A DNA stretch of 64,000 nucleotides from Heliocybe sulcata (GCA_004369045.1 ML213519.1:580527-644526); one strand, 5' to 3'. Counted from the stretch's first letter, positions 12,084 through 24,357 are shown. A program made the numbers and translations. The notes: generated by a model from the sequence alone, not told the origin.

Positions 12084-12995
12084 CTAGATCCTGATGTGGC
12101 GCGCCTGGACTGGGGTGGGGGCGATGTGGGCAAGGGACATCCTTGCGCTCGGGTTCCTGAGAATAGGAGCGGGGGACGGCGAGGTAGGGATGGAGACGCT
12201 AGGGCCTGACCAATGGTATAGTCTAGGAGTAACGGTCGGTGGGGGAGAGGGCGTCAGGGGAGAGAACGGGGTGCGGAGGACTCGAGGAGTGCTGGGTGGA
12301 CGACGTGGAGTGGCGGGTGGTGAGGAAGGCTGCTCATGCGGACCGTGCACAAATATGGGAATAATATCCGACGTGCGAGTGGTGGTCGTCCGGTCAATAG
12401 TGGGCGACCGGGCTTCTGGGGTTCCCCTGCTCTGCAGAGCGAAGTTGTACATGTTCGAGAAGTGGGAGACGTCTTCGCCCGGGCGGTAAACGTGCGCTGG
12501 TTCTCGGCCGTCGTATAGGCCCCGCGTGCGGGTCAACTCGCCAGCAGGGCTATCAGCGCGCTGGTTCACCGGCACGCGCACCACAACAGGAACATAGTCC
12601 TCAGTGGGGGAAGCGCTCGTCTCCACCCTCTCCTCCTCCTGACTGACACCCTCCATCGGACTCTCCCTCCCACTCGCAGTGCCCTCGCTAGAGCCAGAGC
12701 TCACGTCGCTCACGTCGTCCTGGAGCACGACCACGCCCACATCTGTATGGCCAGCGGTGACCACCGTCGGAGACGCCGATCTGCTCGACGTGCTTCCTTC
12801 CTCCCGCGGCTGCAGATCCGCCGGATCAACAAACGCCTCGTATACGGCATCGTCGCTCTCGAAGAACTCGTCCGAATCCGGGTCGAACGCGTTCCACTGC
12901 GTCCACTTGCCGTACGTCGGGTAGACAGGTTCGGGTTCGACTCTGACGGCGGGGGCAGAGTCGCGGGCGGCGGCGGAGAAGAGGGGTCGGCCCAT
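12084..12995 (-). CDS. Hypothetical low-complexity protein of about 303 residues
   Basis: Not recognised. The chosen start is the ATG at 12995 (MGRPLFSAAARDSAPAV); a longer open frame upstream to 13178 looks like leader sequence. The protein is a single exon and rich in Ser, Thr, Pro and Glu. Around residue 30 a block reads YPTYGKWTQWNAFDPDSDEF and continues FFESDDAVYEAF, the only part that looks folded or conserved. Acidic serine clusters and repeated SP/TP dipeptides follow, then a proline-rich stretch (PPATPRRPPSTPRVLRTPFS) and a basic tail ending QARHIRI. There is no signal peptide or membrane segment. Many possible proline-directed phosphorylation sites suggest a regulatory or scaffold protein; this is inference only. 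Codon use resembles the neighbours, so I take it as a real gene. Confidence 0.7.
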   Translation of the reverse strand: MGRPLFSAAARDSAPAVRVEPEPVYPTYGKWTQWNAFDPDSDEFFESDDAVYEAFVDPADLQPREEGSTSSRSASPTVVTAGHTDVGVVVLQDDVSDVSSGSSEGTASGRESPMEGVSQEEERVETSASPTEDYVPVVVRVPVNQRADSPAGELTRTRGLYDGREPAHVYRPGEDVSHFSNMYNFALQSRGTPEARSPTIDRTTTTRTSDIIPIFVHGPHEQPSSPPATPRRPPSTPRVLRTPFSPLTPSPPPTVTPRLYHWSGPSVSIPTSPSPAPILRNPSARMSLAHIAPTPVQARHIRI

Positions 12996-13510
12996 TTTGT
13001 TTGTAGTAGAAATACAGATGGCGGGATAAGAGAAAGTGGATGGGTATTGGGAGAGAGAAGGGTATTTACGACGCGTCAGGTTCGCGGTGGGGATGAAGCC
13101 GTTACAAACGCGCACTGCCACGCAATGGCTGACTTGAGGGCCGGTGGCGGCAACAGTGCGGAAGTTCAAAAACTTCAATTTCCATCCCTTTCCGGTCGTT
13201 GTGGCGTTTGTGGCTGTTCAGCTCGCATGGCTTTCAGGTTCACCGCGCTGCAGCCAGGCATCATGCCCAAGCCCGGTGTTGTAAGGAATCGAAAGTATCA
13301 ATTGTTTTACCTCATGGACCGACTTGCAGCACCAGTCTACCGCTCATCTCCTCTGAGACCTCTCTAGCGCCGCGGCGGCTCGGCACTTGTTTTGATTTCT
13401 AACGCTTGCGCGTTAAGCGGACAAAAGAAGTTAAATAATAGAAAATGCCGTAGATGGGTGTGCACCTCAAGAGACCTGACTGAAGATAAAGACACCTCAA
13501 GTTTGCTCTA
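12996..13510. other. Intergenic region upstream of the hypothetical gene
   Basis: This separates the 3' end of the RNase P subunit gene from the start of the hypothetical gene; both are on the minus strand. No supported gene, RNA or repeat. Confidence 0.45.
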
Positions 13511-14996
13511 CTAGCCCCAGCGCATATCCCATTTACCAGCCGTCTCTGCTAGCGCCCACTTGCCCACTCTAACGCCCGCGCCCGCCTCCGATCCCCCTCG
13601 AACATTCGACGCGTCTCTCCTGTCTTCGTTTACAAAGATAACTGACCATGTGGCCTCCGCATCCTCCGTGATGACTCGCAGTGGCGGAGTCTTCGGAGCA
13701 GTTGGCAGATAGGCGACGGGAGCATTGAATGGACAGTGCGATGTTATGGACGCGAGGGAACCATTCCGTTCTCTGCATGTATGTCAGCCGAAGAATGTAT
13801 GACGATAGCATCCCAGAAAACGGGCAAACTAACAGTATAAGGTTTATCACCGATTGGACGAAGGCAGGCGTTAGGAGGCCTGTCCAGCGCAAGTGGACAG
13901 TGTCTCCTACCTCTGACTGAGTCGGCGGGCGGTAAACAGCGACGTAGGGATCGACCCTGTCCTGCACATCCAGTCTTCGGTCGGTCATCAGTCGCGATAT
14001 AGTCAGCATCCACGTAAATATAAGCACGGCACCTTTGCGACCCTAGGCACGCTAGACCCACCCATTCGAATAACTCTGATATCTCTTCTTCCCAATCCTC
14101 AAGAGCGTCTTTATCTTTGGATGGACGATCCGGTATTGACGACCTCGGGATATGCACTTCTAAGCGCCTGTTGACCGATGCTCGGACCGGGTGGATTGCA
14201 TGGGGCTGCCCCAGCTTATGCTCTGTATTATATCTCGTACTGGGACTCTCAAAGATCGGCGCCGTCACTTACCTGCTAGAGAGCAACTGAAGAGGACATC
14301 CCACTCTCCTACGCCGTCTTGTTGTCGCCTTTGATCCCAAGCCTGGAAGGCTGATTTCTCTCGTTCGCGGTTGGTCACGCTCTCCGCTTTCTGCTGCAAG
14401 GGTACACGGATAACTGTGATTTTCCGTTAGACTGTTTTCTCAGCTCACAATCATGTCAAATACTATAGCAACGAGTCTTACCATATTGCTCTGGTGCACC
14501 TCTGAACTTGAAGGGCAGTTTCGTGCCTACGAGGCCCAGTACTTCATAGGTCTCCTTCGTCACTTGGATGATCAAAGTCCCGGTGGGGTCGATACACCAG
14601 GTGTCGTCTGATAAAGACGACGGAAGTGGCAGAGCCGAGAGTTGGGCGGTCCTGTAGTACAATGACAATTTTAACAAGGAATAACAAGATGAATCGGATC
14701 GGATACTTACGTCTCATGCGAGTACCGATCAAAGAAAGCCATCGCATATTCTACAAAGGGCCATAGTCCGATTCTACTTCTGTTGTATGAAGTACCGAGG
14801 TTCTGCAAAGGAACCAGAATATCCGCGTCCAAATCTTTTGTTGCTGCCAGCAGTACGTCGAGCTACAGAGAGAAGAAACCAATTAATAGCTGAAACTGAA
14901 AGAGCTCGAAAACCAGAAACGCACTTGCTGAGTAAAAGGATACGACGACGCTAAATTTGTTATCTTTAATGAAGGCAGACTGCCCGTGGACACCAT
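13511..14996 (-). CDS. RPP40: Ribonuclease P/MRP subunit p40-like protein
   Basis: RPP40 is a nuclear protein subunit of RNase P and MRP, which process precursor tRNA and rRNA; it is found in metazoa and many filamentous fungi. No single open frame shows it; it appears on joining exons. Exon 1 starts at 14996 (MVSTGSLPSLKITNLASSYP). Exon 2 gives LDADILVPLQNLGTSYNRSR. Exon 3 has TWCIDPTGTLIIQVTKETYE followed by VLGLVGTKLPFKF, the best family signature. Next come a charged exon (QQKAESVTNREREKSAFQAW), then EVHIPRSSIP, ELFEWVGLACLGSQR and the DPYVAVYRPPTQSEVGDTVH block with LRWTGLLTP. The last exon ends GKWALAETAGKWDMRWG with a stop at 13511-13513. Introns are about 50-60 bp. The name rests on the KETYE..GL.G motif, the EWVGL..LGSQR motif and overall order, so it is probable rather than proven. 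Confidence 0.78.
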
Positions 14997-15527
14997 CGTC
15001 CGAGACGTGCTAGCAGTTGGAAGATCCATCGAATACTATATTTCGGGTTGAACGTTGATGAGGGACACTCTGCGCGAATTCAAGGGTTCGATTCTCCTGC
15101 TATGGCTTAGAGTCCGAACATAAGACCCGAGTCGTATCCCAAGCACACAACTTCCACCACGGATCAGATTGATGCTTGAATGCGAATATTGGTGCTTAGC
15201 TTCAAGACCGCGATGAGTGTGGCTGAAGGCGAAGGCATGATCGCCGAGACGCGTCTCGGGTCGGACCGCATTTAAAGGTACAGTGCATATTGCTTTAATT
15301 ACCCGCTTACGCTCCCCCCGCCGAAATGCATTCGCAACATGACACTGGGACAGGATAGAGGCATGATATCGTTACGGGCATTGTCCTATTGAGTACAGGT
15401 GCGGATAAATATACCAACTCGAATAAATATACTAACTCGAAACCGGGTGACAGCGACGACTTCAAAGCAAGGCTGAGCGAAAGCGATCCGAAAGGTACAA
15501 ACATTATCAAGACCAGCCAGAATTCGG
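14997..15527. other. Intergenic region
   Basis: This lies between the RPP40-like start and the 3' end of the membrane protein gene, both minus strand. A GGTTCGATTC box near 15085 is tRNA-like but lacks a matching acceptor stem. Otherwise nothing supported. Confidence 0.45.
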
Positions 15528-17321
15528 CTATTTGGGAAGCACCGGCACAGCGTCTTCGGTGATGTAGCTATACCTCCGCACTTTCGTATCGTAGTCATCA
15601 TAGCCAGTGGAGACAGGGTCATACACAGAGCCTTGGGAGGGTATAATCGGCATCCGCATGCCCTCCTGTGCAGTCGAGTCTGAAGCGTAGAAAATGAGTA
15701 TGACGCAGATGGAGTATGGTCGACCACGTACCGGGTCCGGAACGGCGCTCCTCCCGGTATGCTGCCGCAGAAATGAAGAGGCCCAGGATAAATCCGAACA
15801 AGGAGGAGTTGTTTCCGAGTACCATCGCCACCAGTGATAGAGGCTTCTTCCACTTCTCCGTCGTGACGGTACAGAGGTATCCCCCGTCGATTGCTCGGTT
15901 TTGCAGATCATTGGAAGCCAAATCCTGAGCAATTAATCACGAGTTTAGTACAGAGGAAAAAGCGGCGATGGATGTGCCACTGTACCAGGATCATGTTGAG
16001 ACACTTTAGGGTGTAGTCCCTCATTTGTGTTACAAGCGCCGGTTCCGTGAAGCCCAGCCCTTGATTGATCGCAGTCGTGTAGAGCATTAGGCCACCGATG
16101 CCGTTCAGGCCAAGCTGCATCCCAGACGCTCCGCCAGGTTGAGCTGTCGCCCCGAACACGGTCCCAATATCGGTGGTCGATGATGAGCTGCCGACTACTA
16201 TCATCTGATGGGTGGCTCCGAAGTCGCTGAAGTCGGCATCCGTAGACGGAGTGGAGTTCGGGAGGTAGATGAAGTCGTCAAGCCAGACAGACAGGTCGAA
16301 GGCCTTCTCGGGGGTTATAGAAGTGTCTCGCGGGGAGGTCCCGGCGTCACCGTACGGTGGAAATACAACTAGCGGAAAAGTGCCGTTCGGAAACTCCAGT
16401 CTACGGAGGTTAGCGCCTTATTTGGGAGAAGTGAAGAAGAGGCACTGACTGCTGGAAGTACTGAGAGCTAATCCCAAATACCTTGTTCTGGACGTTATTT
16501 TGCGCTCGTTGGGCCCACTTGGGTCCTGAATCTAAGGTAATACATGAGTAGCGTCCATCGATACAAGGAAAAAGTCAGACCTTTGGACAAGTCAAAGTCG
16601 GCGCACATCGAAATTGTCATAGAGCTATCTCCAGCCGCATCGGTGGTCGTCGAATTCATGCCGGTGAGGTAGGGAACAGAAGCATTGGCGCAGACCTCGT
16701 AGTAGAAGGTCTGCCCAGTGAACTGATGCGTTAATGACACCAGTGTGAGCTGCAACAAGCTGAGTGAGATATGACGATGCGACGATGCACTAACTCTCAC
16801 GTTGGCTTGTATGAGCGCGCCGTTGTAGATAAAACCCGATGTGTCTTGGCCCGGTATACTGACGTCCGTGATATACCACTGCAGCTGGCCTTGTGGTCGT
16901 GTCAACAGGGAGTCCCCCACGTTGATACTCCGCGCAGAACATTGTATCGTATCGTTGTTGACGAAATTATCGAGTAGTACGGACGTGTACACTGGGTCTT
17001 TCCCTTGCGTTACCACATTCTGTACCCGCATCAGTACACCGAGCTGCCAATCCAACAAGGACAGATGACATACCCACACAGTAAGGCCGCTATAAATAGT
17101 GACCTGTTTATCATACGGACTAAGAAACGGATGAACCACTAGCTAGAGACACGTACGGCGCACAGTCCAAGCAAGATCACAGTCGATCTGCTTCTGAAGT
17201 CTTTCGACACAGGATATCTACACGACCCGCTACTGTGAGGTCCTTGCCATCGCGGTCATCGGATGAATCTCACTCACGAGATGAAGGGCAGCAGACTGTA
17301 AGAAAATCCGAATATGCCCAT
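15528..17321 (-). CDS. Multi-exon membrane protein of unknown function, agaricomycete type
   Basis: Function unknown. The start at 17321 gives MGIFGFSYSLLPFIS, then after a 60 bp intron YPVSKDFRSRSTVILLGLCA and TIYSGLTVWLGVLMRVQNVV. This pattern, a short cytosolic head followed by one membrane segment, is one I associate with large agaricomycete families of unnamed surface or endomembrane proteins. The central part is a probable lumenal/extracellular domain with FVNNDTIQCSARSINVGDSL, a GQTFYYEVCANASVPYLTGM segment, several NxS/T sites and ICADFDLSKG-like cysteines. A second membrane segment near the C-terminus reads NNSSLFGFILGLFISAAAYR. The cytosolic tail is Tyr-rich, with a YDPVSTGYDDYDTKVRRYSY block, and ends ITEDAVPVLPK. 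At least six introns of 50-70 bp are needed, so internal limits are approximate. Confidence 0.72.
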
Positions 17322-17824
17322 GTTGGATGGTCCGCGAGAGACAGGGAGGTGCGCAAGAAATGGACCTCCCACACATGACTGGTGACTTTTGAATCTATGA
17401 ACGGTCCCGACAAGCGAAGGCGTCCTACCAACAGCACCCGGGCCTGGGCCGCGTCTTTCGTTTTGAAGACACGAGTTCCTTGGCGCGCTAGTATAAGCGC
17501 TCGACAACTCTAGCGCCACGCCACCAACCATGCAAGATTGAAACGCAAGCGCGAGGAGACCACCTTAGCTGCGATGATCCGCAGGAACACCTACTCTCCT
17601 AGCCGACAGAACACAGCCGAACGCACGCATATCGGAGCAGCACCGCTATTTTGCCAAGCACCACGATCAACGAAGGATGGTGATTGGGCGCCTCCTCGAC
17701 GCTGCGGAGATATCATTTTAGGCACAAGGAACAGGATCAGATTAAACATAGTTAGGGGCATCAGCGTCGAGAGGCGCCCCCTGTCACGGAAGGAAATCTA
17801 CCGCATTGAAGACGATCTCGATGC
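17322..17824. other. Intergenic region
   Basis: This holds the promoter of the membrane protein gene and the 3' flank of the BCS1-like gene. Short open frames here show no motif. Confidence 0.4.
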
Positions 17825-19737
17825 CTATTCACCACCCACGGAACCTACCTTCCTTGCCGCTTCCTCCTTCTCGACCCAAGCAGGAGCATGTTCGACGGCT
17901 TTACACGGTTGTTGTTTGTATCCCATCAGATACCCCTGCAAGCTTGCCATCGACAATTTCCTTTCCGGAATCACGCTGGCAAAGCGGCGGGCGAGGATAG
18001 ATATAGTGCTCCATTGATGGGGCGCTGCTTTGCAACCTTCGTCGTCACCTTGTTCATCAACCGCGTGCAAGCCGTGCGCCTGCGCACCTCCCGCACAGTC
18101 GGCAAGGAGACAGGAGTTCTCGCAATTCGAATCCGAGCACTCCGCCGGATCCTCTCCCTCATCGAGGTCAGCTTCAGATTTGCTCCGTGCTGGGACCGGG
18201 AGGTAGAAGCACTTGAAGAGCTCCTTCGCCTGCAGCCTACTCGCCAGCTTGAATTCGATGTGCAAGTCCATACGGCCGGGCCTGCAGAGGGCAGGATCCA
18301 ACGCGTGGTATTTGTTAGTCGTAGCGTAGAGGATCCGCCCCTCCTGTGCTCCCACACCGTCGAGAGCGTTCAATAAGCCGCTCAAGGTGAGACGGGTCGT
18401 GAATGATGGAGATCCATTTGGAGAAGATGTCGATTGGGATGTCGATTCTGATAATCCTGTGGATGGAGCGTGATCGGGCTCGCGGGTGATGCTTTGATGG
18501 AACGCAGCATCTATGTCTTCCATGATCGCGATGCATTTCTCTGGAAGCTCGGATAGGAGTTCGCTGAGCTTCGCATCATCCATGCCAGCCTTGGAGAGGG
18601 TTATGATATACACGTCCAAGCCGAGTTCGCCCGCAAGGCTATGGATGATGGAAGTCTTGCCTGTCCCAGGTGCGCCGTACTGAGAGGTCTTTGTTAGTAT
18701 ATCAGATCGACATAGGGATTAAACTATTGGACTGACCAGAAGATATCCCCTGCGAAACGGTATGCCGCGCTCGACATACCATTCTTTGTTTTCGAGAAAT
18801 TCGCGTGCATCGTCGAGAAGTGATTCTTTGATTCCAGGATCCAACACGATGGACCGCAGCGGTCTTTTTGGACGAGATGCTACATGTCGCCATTTTTCGT
18901 GATAACCACTGAACGCGCGCTGCTGAGTGTTGACGAATAATCGAAGGTGGCTGGACTCACGCATCAGACACGTATATTGAAATGGTGTGCTCTTGTGCCG
19001 CTTTATATGCGTCTTTCGCTTCACGTAGGAGCGACGTCAGGATGGTATGGTCCCTTGTCATGAGACTGGAAGGTTACGGTCACAAAATAGCGCAAGTGAT
19101 ACCGGGAAAGTATCACCTGAATGTCAATGTCTCTTCCGATCTACCATAGTATCCGGTGTTGCTGCGGTAGCGATATACTGTCAGCCACCGGCGCTTGTAC
19201 CACATAGTATGTGTCTTTGCCAACGAAGGCAGGAAAGCAAGCTTTCGCGCCCCGTTCTCGCCCTCCTCGTTCGGTAGCAAGACACCTCTAGATGCCAACC
19301 CAAATGATCGTGTGCTGATTTCCAAGTCCCTTGTCTCCTCTATTATGCGAGTGAGCGAGGTTATCTCGGGATAGAACTCAGCCACGTACTCCACGATGAA
19401 TGCTTGGATAGCCAGAGCATCATCCAATCTGACTTATGGAGTCAGCAGAGGAGATAGTACAATGTATAGCAGACATACCATAGCAAGGATCATCTTCTTG
19501 GAATGATACGGAGATGTAGAAAATGGAGAGGCATCTATTTCCGAGTTCTGACAAAGTTCTGCGTAAGGCGTCCAAGACCCCGCCCACAACTATCAGCTGC
19601 AGCCAGTCATACAGAGCAGGAAAAGGCAACATCAATGCGACAAGGGAACCAAGATTATACGAATTCGAACCCAGGACTGGTGTTGGCATAGTAGAGCTTG
19701 CCGAGCCTGCCTGCGTGATATTCTTGCCAGCGTCCAT
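17825..19737 (-). CDS. BCS1-like AAA ATPase, intron-containing copy (copy 1)
   Basis: BCS1 proteins are membrane-anchored AAA ATPases; the founding member inserts the folded Rieske protein into mitochondrial complex III. This is one of three paralogs in the window and the most divergent. Start at 19737 (MDAGKNITQAGSASSTM), then a hydrophobic segment (LVALMLPFPALYDWLQLIVV) and the BCS1_N region with ARKLAFLPSLAKTHTMWYKR. Next is RHVASRPKRPLRSIVLDPGI, then RRGYLLYGAPGTGKTSIIHS (Walker A), CIAIMEDIDAAF (Walker B), and YATTNKYHALDPALCRPGRM with the arginine finger region. The C-terminus has RKLSMASLQGYLMGYKQQPC. About four introns interrupt it (near 19457, 19110, 18960 and 18735), while the two other copies have none. 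Catalytic motifs are intact. True orthology to mitochondrial Bcs1 is not claimed; agaricomycetes carry many such paralogs of unknown role. Confidence 0.9.
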
Positions 19738-20274
19738 ACCAGATAGTAAAGTGCTTGGAGTGCTTGAAGTCGGTCATAGAATCTCTAGCTAGAGAGCTCT
19801 GGTAAGAATGCAGGTGGAAGCGTCCCTCTATTTGTAGAGGACCGCGCGGCACAAGTAAAAGTGCGCATGTGAACCTTGACGGTCAAATGGAGTCAAGTGT
19901 TCAGTCGAATCCGAGTCGCCGATCTCGGACTAATCTTCATTCTACCAAGACAGAAACCGAACGTCAACTGCCAGCGATCGTCAGTACTCAGTACTTGCCG
20001 GGGCCAATTAGCTGGGTACAATAGCTGGCAGAAGCAAGGACAAATGATGGCGAGAAGAAGAGGATGTGAGAATGTGGCAAAGCCTATGAGCCCACGTGAC
20101 CTTATTCGCTGTACATTGCTTGAAAGGCTTCTGATTAAGCCACAACTCGAACTCGACTTTGTGGTCGAATACGACTGTAGCATTCAAAGACAACTTGACT
20201 CACATCCCAGTAACTTTCCCGTAGTATATACTCTTGCAGGAGGCCCTCTCGCCTGCAATTGAAGCTCATGCGAG
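19738..20274. other. Divergent promoter region of BCS1-like copy 1 and dolichyldiphosphatase
   Basis: The two flanking genes are transcribed away from each other from this 0.5 kb. No supported gene is inside; short frames lack motifs. Confidence 0.45.
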
Positions 20275-21312
20275 ATGTCGGACCATCAAGTTTCACGAGC
20301 TTCCTTGGAACTTACGCATGTCCTATGTGCGTATTCTTATACGACTGCTTCTCACTCTATTTAAATGTCGCACAGATGATCCTTCATCGGTCACTTCCTT
20401 CTTTTTGGCGCTCCTGACGTTGAGCCCCATTCTTCTAATGGTAAAGTCGATATGCTGTTGCAGCGGAGCTGGGCCACTGAACCATATCGCAAGGCATCAT
20501 ACGCTGCTCTCTCCGTATACACTAGAGAACTAGTGATCATCGAGATGTGGGCCGGGCAGTTTATCTGTGAAGGCCTAAATTGGGTCCTAAAGCGTCTAGT
20601 CAAGCAAGACCGCCCGGAAGGTTGGTGTCCAGGCACTGGTGTGCTGTTTACACCGGTCCGCTCTTGACTGCAACACGCTCAGTACTTATGTCGTGCTGAT
20701 AATGCTTAATTAGACAGTTTGGGCCACGGCTATGGATTTCCGTCCTCGCACAGTCAGAACATGGGCTATTTCGCCTCTTTCCTGATGTGCCACATGTATT
20801 TCCGGCATAGGTTTGCGACAACTGGCCATGGAACCTTAGATAAGGCCTGGCGTCTCTTCCTATATCTTAGCCTCGCGGCATGGGCTGGGATAGTTGCCTA
20901 CTCGCGGTACGGGGAAATTTCCTTCCTTTACCGTACGCCTATGCGCCCACGATGCTAACAAATTTTTCTCATACTGCACAGTTATCGTTTGACCTACCAC
21001 ACGCCTCATCAGATTCTGTGGGGCCTCGGGATCGGAATTATCTACGGCGTCTCATTCTACGCTGCCACGGAGCTCATCCCTATCCGAAGACCAGACAGTA
21101 TTTTGGGCCGAATAAGACGGACCATCTTATTGAACCCGCTGTCTGAGTGGATAGAGCTGAAAGACGGCTGGCTCGTCTACCCAGACGGAGGGCGCGCGGA
21201 AGAATGGAAGCTATGGCGAGAAAGACTCGACCGGGGCGAGGTAGTGCATGACAGGTTGCACCGCTCAATAACGGCAGAAAGGACTCTCAAGAAAGGAAGG
21301 AAGGAACTATGA
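20275..21312 (+). CDS. CAX4: Dolichyldiphosphatase
   Basis: Removes a phosphate from dolichyl diphosphate on the lumenal side of the ER, recycling the lipid carrier for N-glycosylation. The start at 20275 gives MSDHQVSRASLELTHV. After an intron come DDPSSVTSFFLALLTLSPIL (TM1) and SYAALSVYTRELVIIEMWAG. The PAP2 phosphatase motifs follow in order: RLVKQDRPE (motif 1), GYGFPSSHSQNMGYFASF (motif 2) and a split motif 3, YSRY joined to RLTYHTPHQILWG across an intron near 20910-20980. Membrane segments alternate with these loops as in yeast Cax4 and human DOLPP1. The tail is hydrophilic and basic, ending TAERTLKKGRKEL. At least four introns are needed; all are short. All catalytic residues are present, so the gene looks functional. 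Confidence 0.94.
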
Positions 21313-23073
21313 GCGTACCCTATTATCGAGTAGTCTGGGCCTCGTTGATACCAACTCTCGTAATGAAAAGCAGATGCTCCCGGCGCTGAGAGAATAGTCC
21401 GTTTGTATCATTGATGATAATTATCCGCCAGCCTAACGGATCGGACGGATGCACGCAGAAACTCAGCGCAATTGAAGCGAAGACCGCATATGCAGTGTCT
21501 GGGCTCCGTATGAATAGTAGCAAGCGCTTTAATCGGTCCGCTATGAAGCAGATTATGACCCGTCTATTGGGAGACGCTGGCTCATGACCAATGTATGGCC
21601 TACACTCTCAAAGGAGAGATATACCTTTGAATACCACTGTCTGAACAGTTGGGCCAACGTTTGATAGAAGGACGGTAGGGAGGTACTGCTCCCTCGAGGT
21701 TGACTTCCATCTTGACCCATCATTGAGGTAGGCGCGCTGATCAGTTTGACGCTGTTTTCTTGTCGCGCCGGAACGTAATAGCTTTAGCTTGCAGGAGAGC
21801 AACCCCACTGACATTAATAAGGCCGAAGGATCGGCAGCCGAGTAGTCTTCGTATACACTGCGCACTAGTGCACCTCGTGATTCTTGGGAAGGAACGGAGC
21901 CGATCACTAAACCCGAGCGCGTCGGGGACACTCGCTCCAAGCCCGTCACCAGGCGTACGTCTGGAAGGTCAGACATGTAAAAAATATCGCAGCAGTGGAG
22001 GAAGGACACAGTACAGTCGCCTCGTGACCACCCAACATCATCGCTAGCTAACGGCACCCTTTCGAGTCGGCAAGGAGCACTTCGTCCCGAGTTAGCGCTT
22101 AGACTATGTGCGAAGGTTGACTCTCCTTCTCGCCATAGTTTCGGGCAAACGGTAGAACATAGCGTAGGCTGAAATGAGAAGGTTCCCGTGGAGTTGTCGG
22201 ACGCACTTCTATTGTGAAAATGAACCTTGTATCGCCAAGCGCAGGCTTCGAATTCAATACGTACGCCACGAGTGAGGATTCTTGAGGTTGAGGTACACAG
22301 GACAATGTTTCCGAGATTCAACATCCTAGAGGCTCCTGCAATAGAATACGAGCGGAGGATGGAAGGAGATGTAGACACTAGCGGCTGGTGGGTACCAAGG
22401 CGTCCTATGGTCCAGACCCTATCAGTCATGAGTCAACCAGGTTTCTGGAAAGCTCATGTGTGGTGTGAGGTAGTAGGCTAGCTTCATCGATCATATGGTG
22501 AGTGGAGTGCACGCATAGTGCTGACTGCTTTGTGGATGGATACCGGAAACATGAGTCTCGCATGATCATGCTCCGACGCTCACGTGCAAGGCCGGCAGAT
22601 TGGCTGAAATGCTTCGACTAGTTGGCAGATCTGTATGGACCTTCAAGCTTCATCGACAGAGTCGAGATGATAGAAAGAGCATTGAAGGCTGTTAGCCGCC
22701 GAAAACAGCGCTTTATATGCATGGTCCGCGATTAATACCGAGGGCACGTTGCAATTATGCGGAATCAAAGGAAGTCCTCACCTAGAGAAATATGCGAGAC
22801 GCGCTGAGGCAGTCAAGCAGGGGACGGATGAACTCTGCGGTAGCCTTGCCTGAGAACTACGGGCAATCCTGCAAGAATACTGGACCAGCCATGCCTGCAA
22901 AAAAGCACCATGCGTACTTGTGGAAGTCGACGACAGCTCCCAGAGCGACGCAACGCATCAAGGAGCGGAGCGGAAGCATTGTCGCTCGGACATGAATCCA
23001 CTGCTCTCCAGCCTTGGAACGATCGTTCCGCAGAACCGATTAACCGTATCATCTCGTCCATTAACCCGCTCAT
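21313..23073. other. 1.8 kb region with one long unassigned frame
   Basis: A 273-codon ATG frame runs on the minus strand from 22429 to 21608 (MTDRVWTIGRLGTHQPLV). It has no domain I know, is rich in Ser, Arg and Leu, and no paralog lies in the window. It may be chance or a short-lived orphan gene. The rest of the stretch shows nothing supported. Confidence 0.3.
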
Positions 23074-24357
23074 CTAACCTATTATGGTGCCATCGTCGCC
23101 TAAGATGATATTGTCGATAAGCCTCGTCGTCCCTAACCAGACAGCCCCACTCAATATTATGGGTTTCCCGGCCGCAGACGTCGCGTTTCCATCCACGACA
23201 TCGAAGGTCTCCACATCGTTCATATCAATGTAATCCAGCCGCACGTCGACCTCTCCTGCGAAGTCCTGCCTGCTTTTCTCGAAGGATTGGAGAGCGACCT
23301 TCACGGTATCGTCCTTGCTGTGCCCAGCATCCCAGTAATCCCGAGCCGCCTTTAGAGCAGCATAGAGAGCCGGTGCGAAATGCCGTTCAGCGGGACTTAG
23401 GTGAACGTTGCGGGATGAGAGCGCTAGTTCGTCCGCAGCATCCCGCGCGGTTGGCAGAATGTGGAGATGCTCCGGATCCGGATGCGATAACAGCAGATCC
23501 CGCACGAGGCGGCGGAGGAGCAAGCCCTGCTGGATATCTTTCTGGCCAAAATACGCGTTCGTCGGCTGCGAATGCAATGCGTCAGTAATTAGTTGACGTG
23601 GCGGGCAAGTGACGTCCGGTGTAAACTGAGAACTCAGAATCCATAATGGTCGCAAATGTACGAACCTCTACTGCGTTGAATAACTTGGTGACAACAGTCG
23701 CCACCCCTCGAAAGAAGGAAGGACGGCTCTTGCCTTCCATCTGTTCGCCATAGCCTTTGACCTCGACAAATGTCCCTTTCTGCGTGGACACTTGTTGGCT
23801 CACGCCAGAGGGATACATCTCCTGGACGGAGGGAAGAAAAACAGCCGAAGGAGTCCGCTCACGAGCAGTATTAGCATTGCCTTCTGAGTCTTCAACCGTA
23901 TATGAAAGTGCCGACAAAAGTTCCAGGTCCCTAGGCAATGTCCTGGGATATGTTGCGAGGTCCTCGTGCGGAGCGAATTGTGTCGGATTGACAAAGATAG
24001 AGACTACGGTAAGATCGTTGTTGGCAAGAGAGTGATTCACTACATATGCAACGGATTATACGTCTCAGCTAACAGGTACATCAGTATATATGACTGACCT
24101 AAAGATAGATGACCATCGTGTAAGGCTCCCATCGTAGGTACGAACCCCACTGTCCTTCTGTCATCTGAAGCCTTCCTTCTCCATGCTCTTAACGAATTGA
24201 GGGTCGTGAATACGGGGATTGCAGAAGTCGGTAGAGTATCAGTTAGATGGTTTGGCATATTGGATCCGGTATTAGCGGTAGACATAGCTCTGCAGGGGAG
24301 GATTAGATGCGTTCGATAGAGGCCATTAAGTTTGTGAGCAATAGGAAGCTTAAGCAT
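23074..24357 (-). CDS. PAN6: Pantoate--beta-alanine ligase (pantothenate synthetase)
   Basis: Joins pantoate and beta-alanine with ATP to make pantothenate, the precursor of coenzyme A. Three exons: the first ends with VGFVPTMGALHDGHLSL, which holds the HxGH-type nucleotide-binding signature. The second carries NNDLTVVSIFVNPTQFAPHE and KSRPSFFRGVATVVTKLFN. The third, after a donor following NAVE, starts PTNAYFGQKDIQQGLLLRRL and contains ADELALSSRNVHLSPAERH, the KMSKS-like region of the family. The C-terminal domain has VDVRLDYIDMNDVETFDVVD. The protein ends GDDGTIIG with a stop at 23074. Two ATGs are possible, 24357 (MLKLPIAHKLNG) and 24285 (MSTANTGSNM); the longer form could give a mitochondrial leader. 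All signature residues are present. It shares no strand logic with neighbours and appears to be an independent unit. Confidence 0.95.

Noticed and set aside
15060-15105. tRNA-like B box (GGTTCGATTC)
   Set aside because: The T stem pairs poorly and no complementary acceptor strand or A box lies at the right distance.
19655-19690. GGTTCGAATTC on the minus strand as a tRNA box
   Set aside because: It lies inside the first coding exon of BCS1-like copy 1 and has no cloverleaf.
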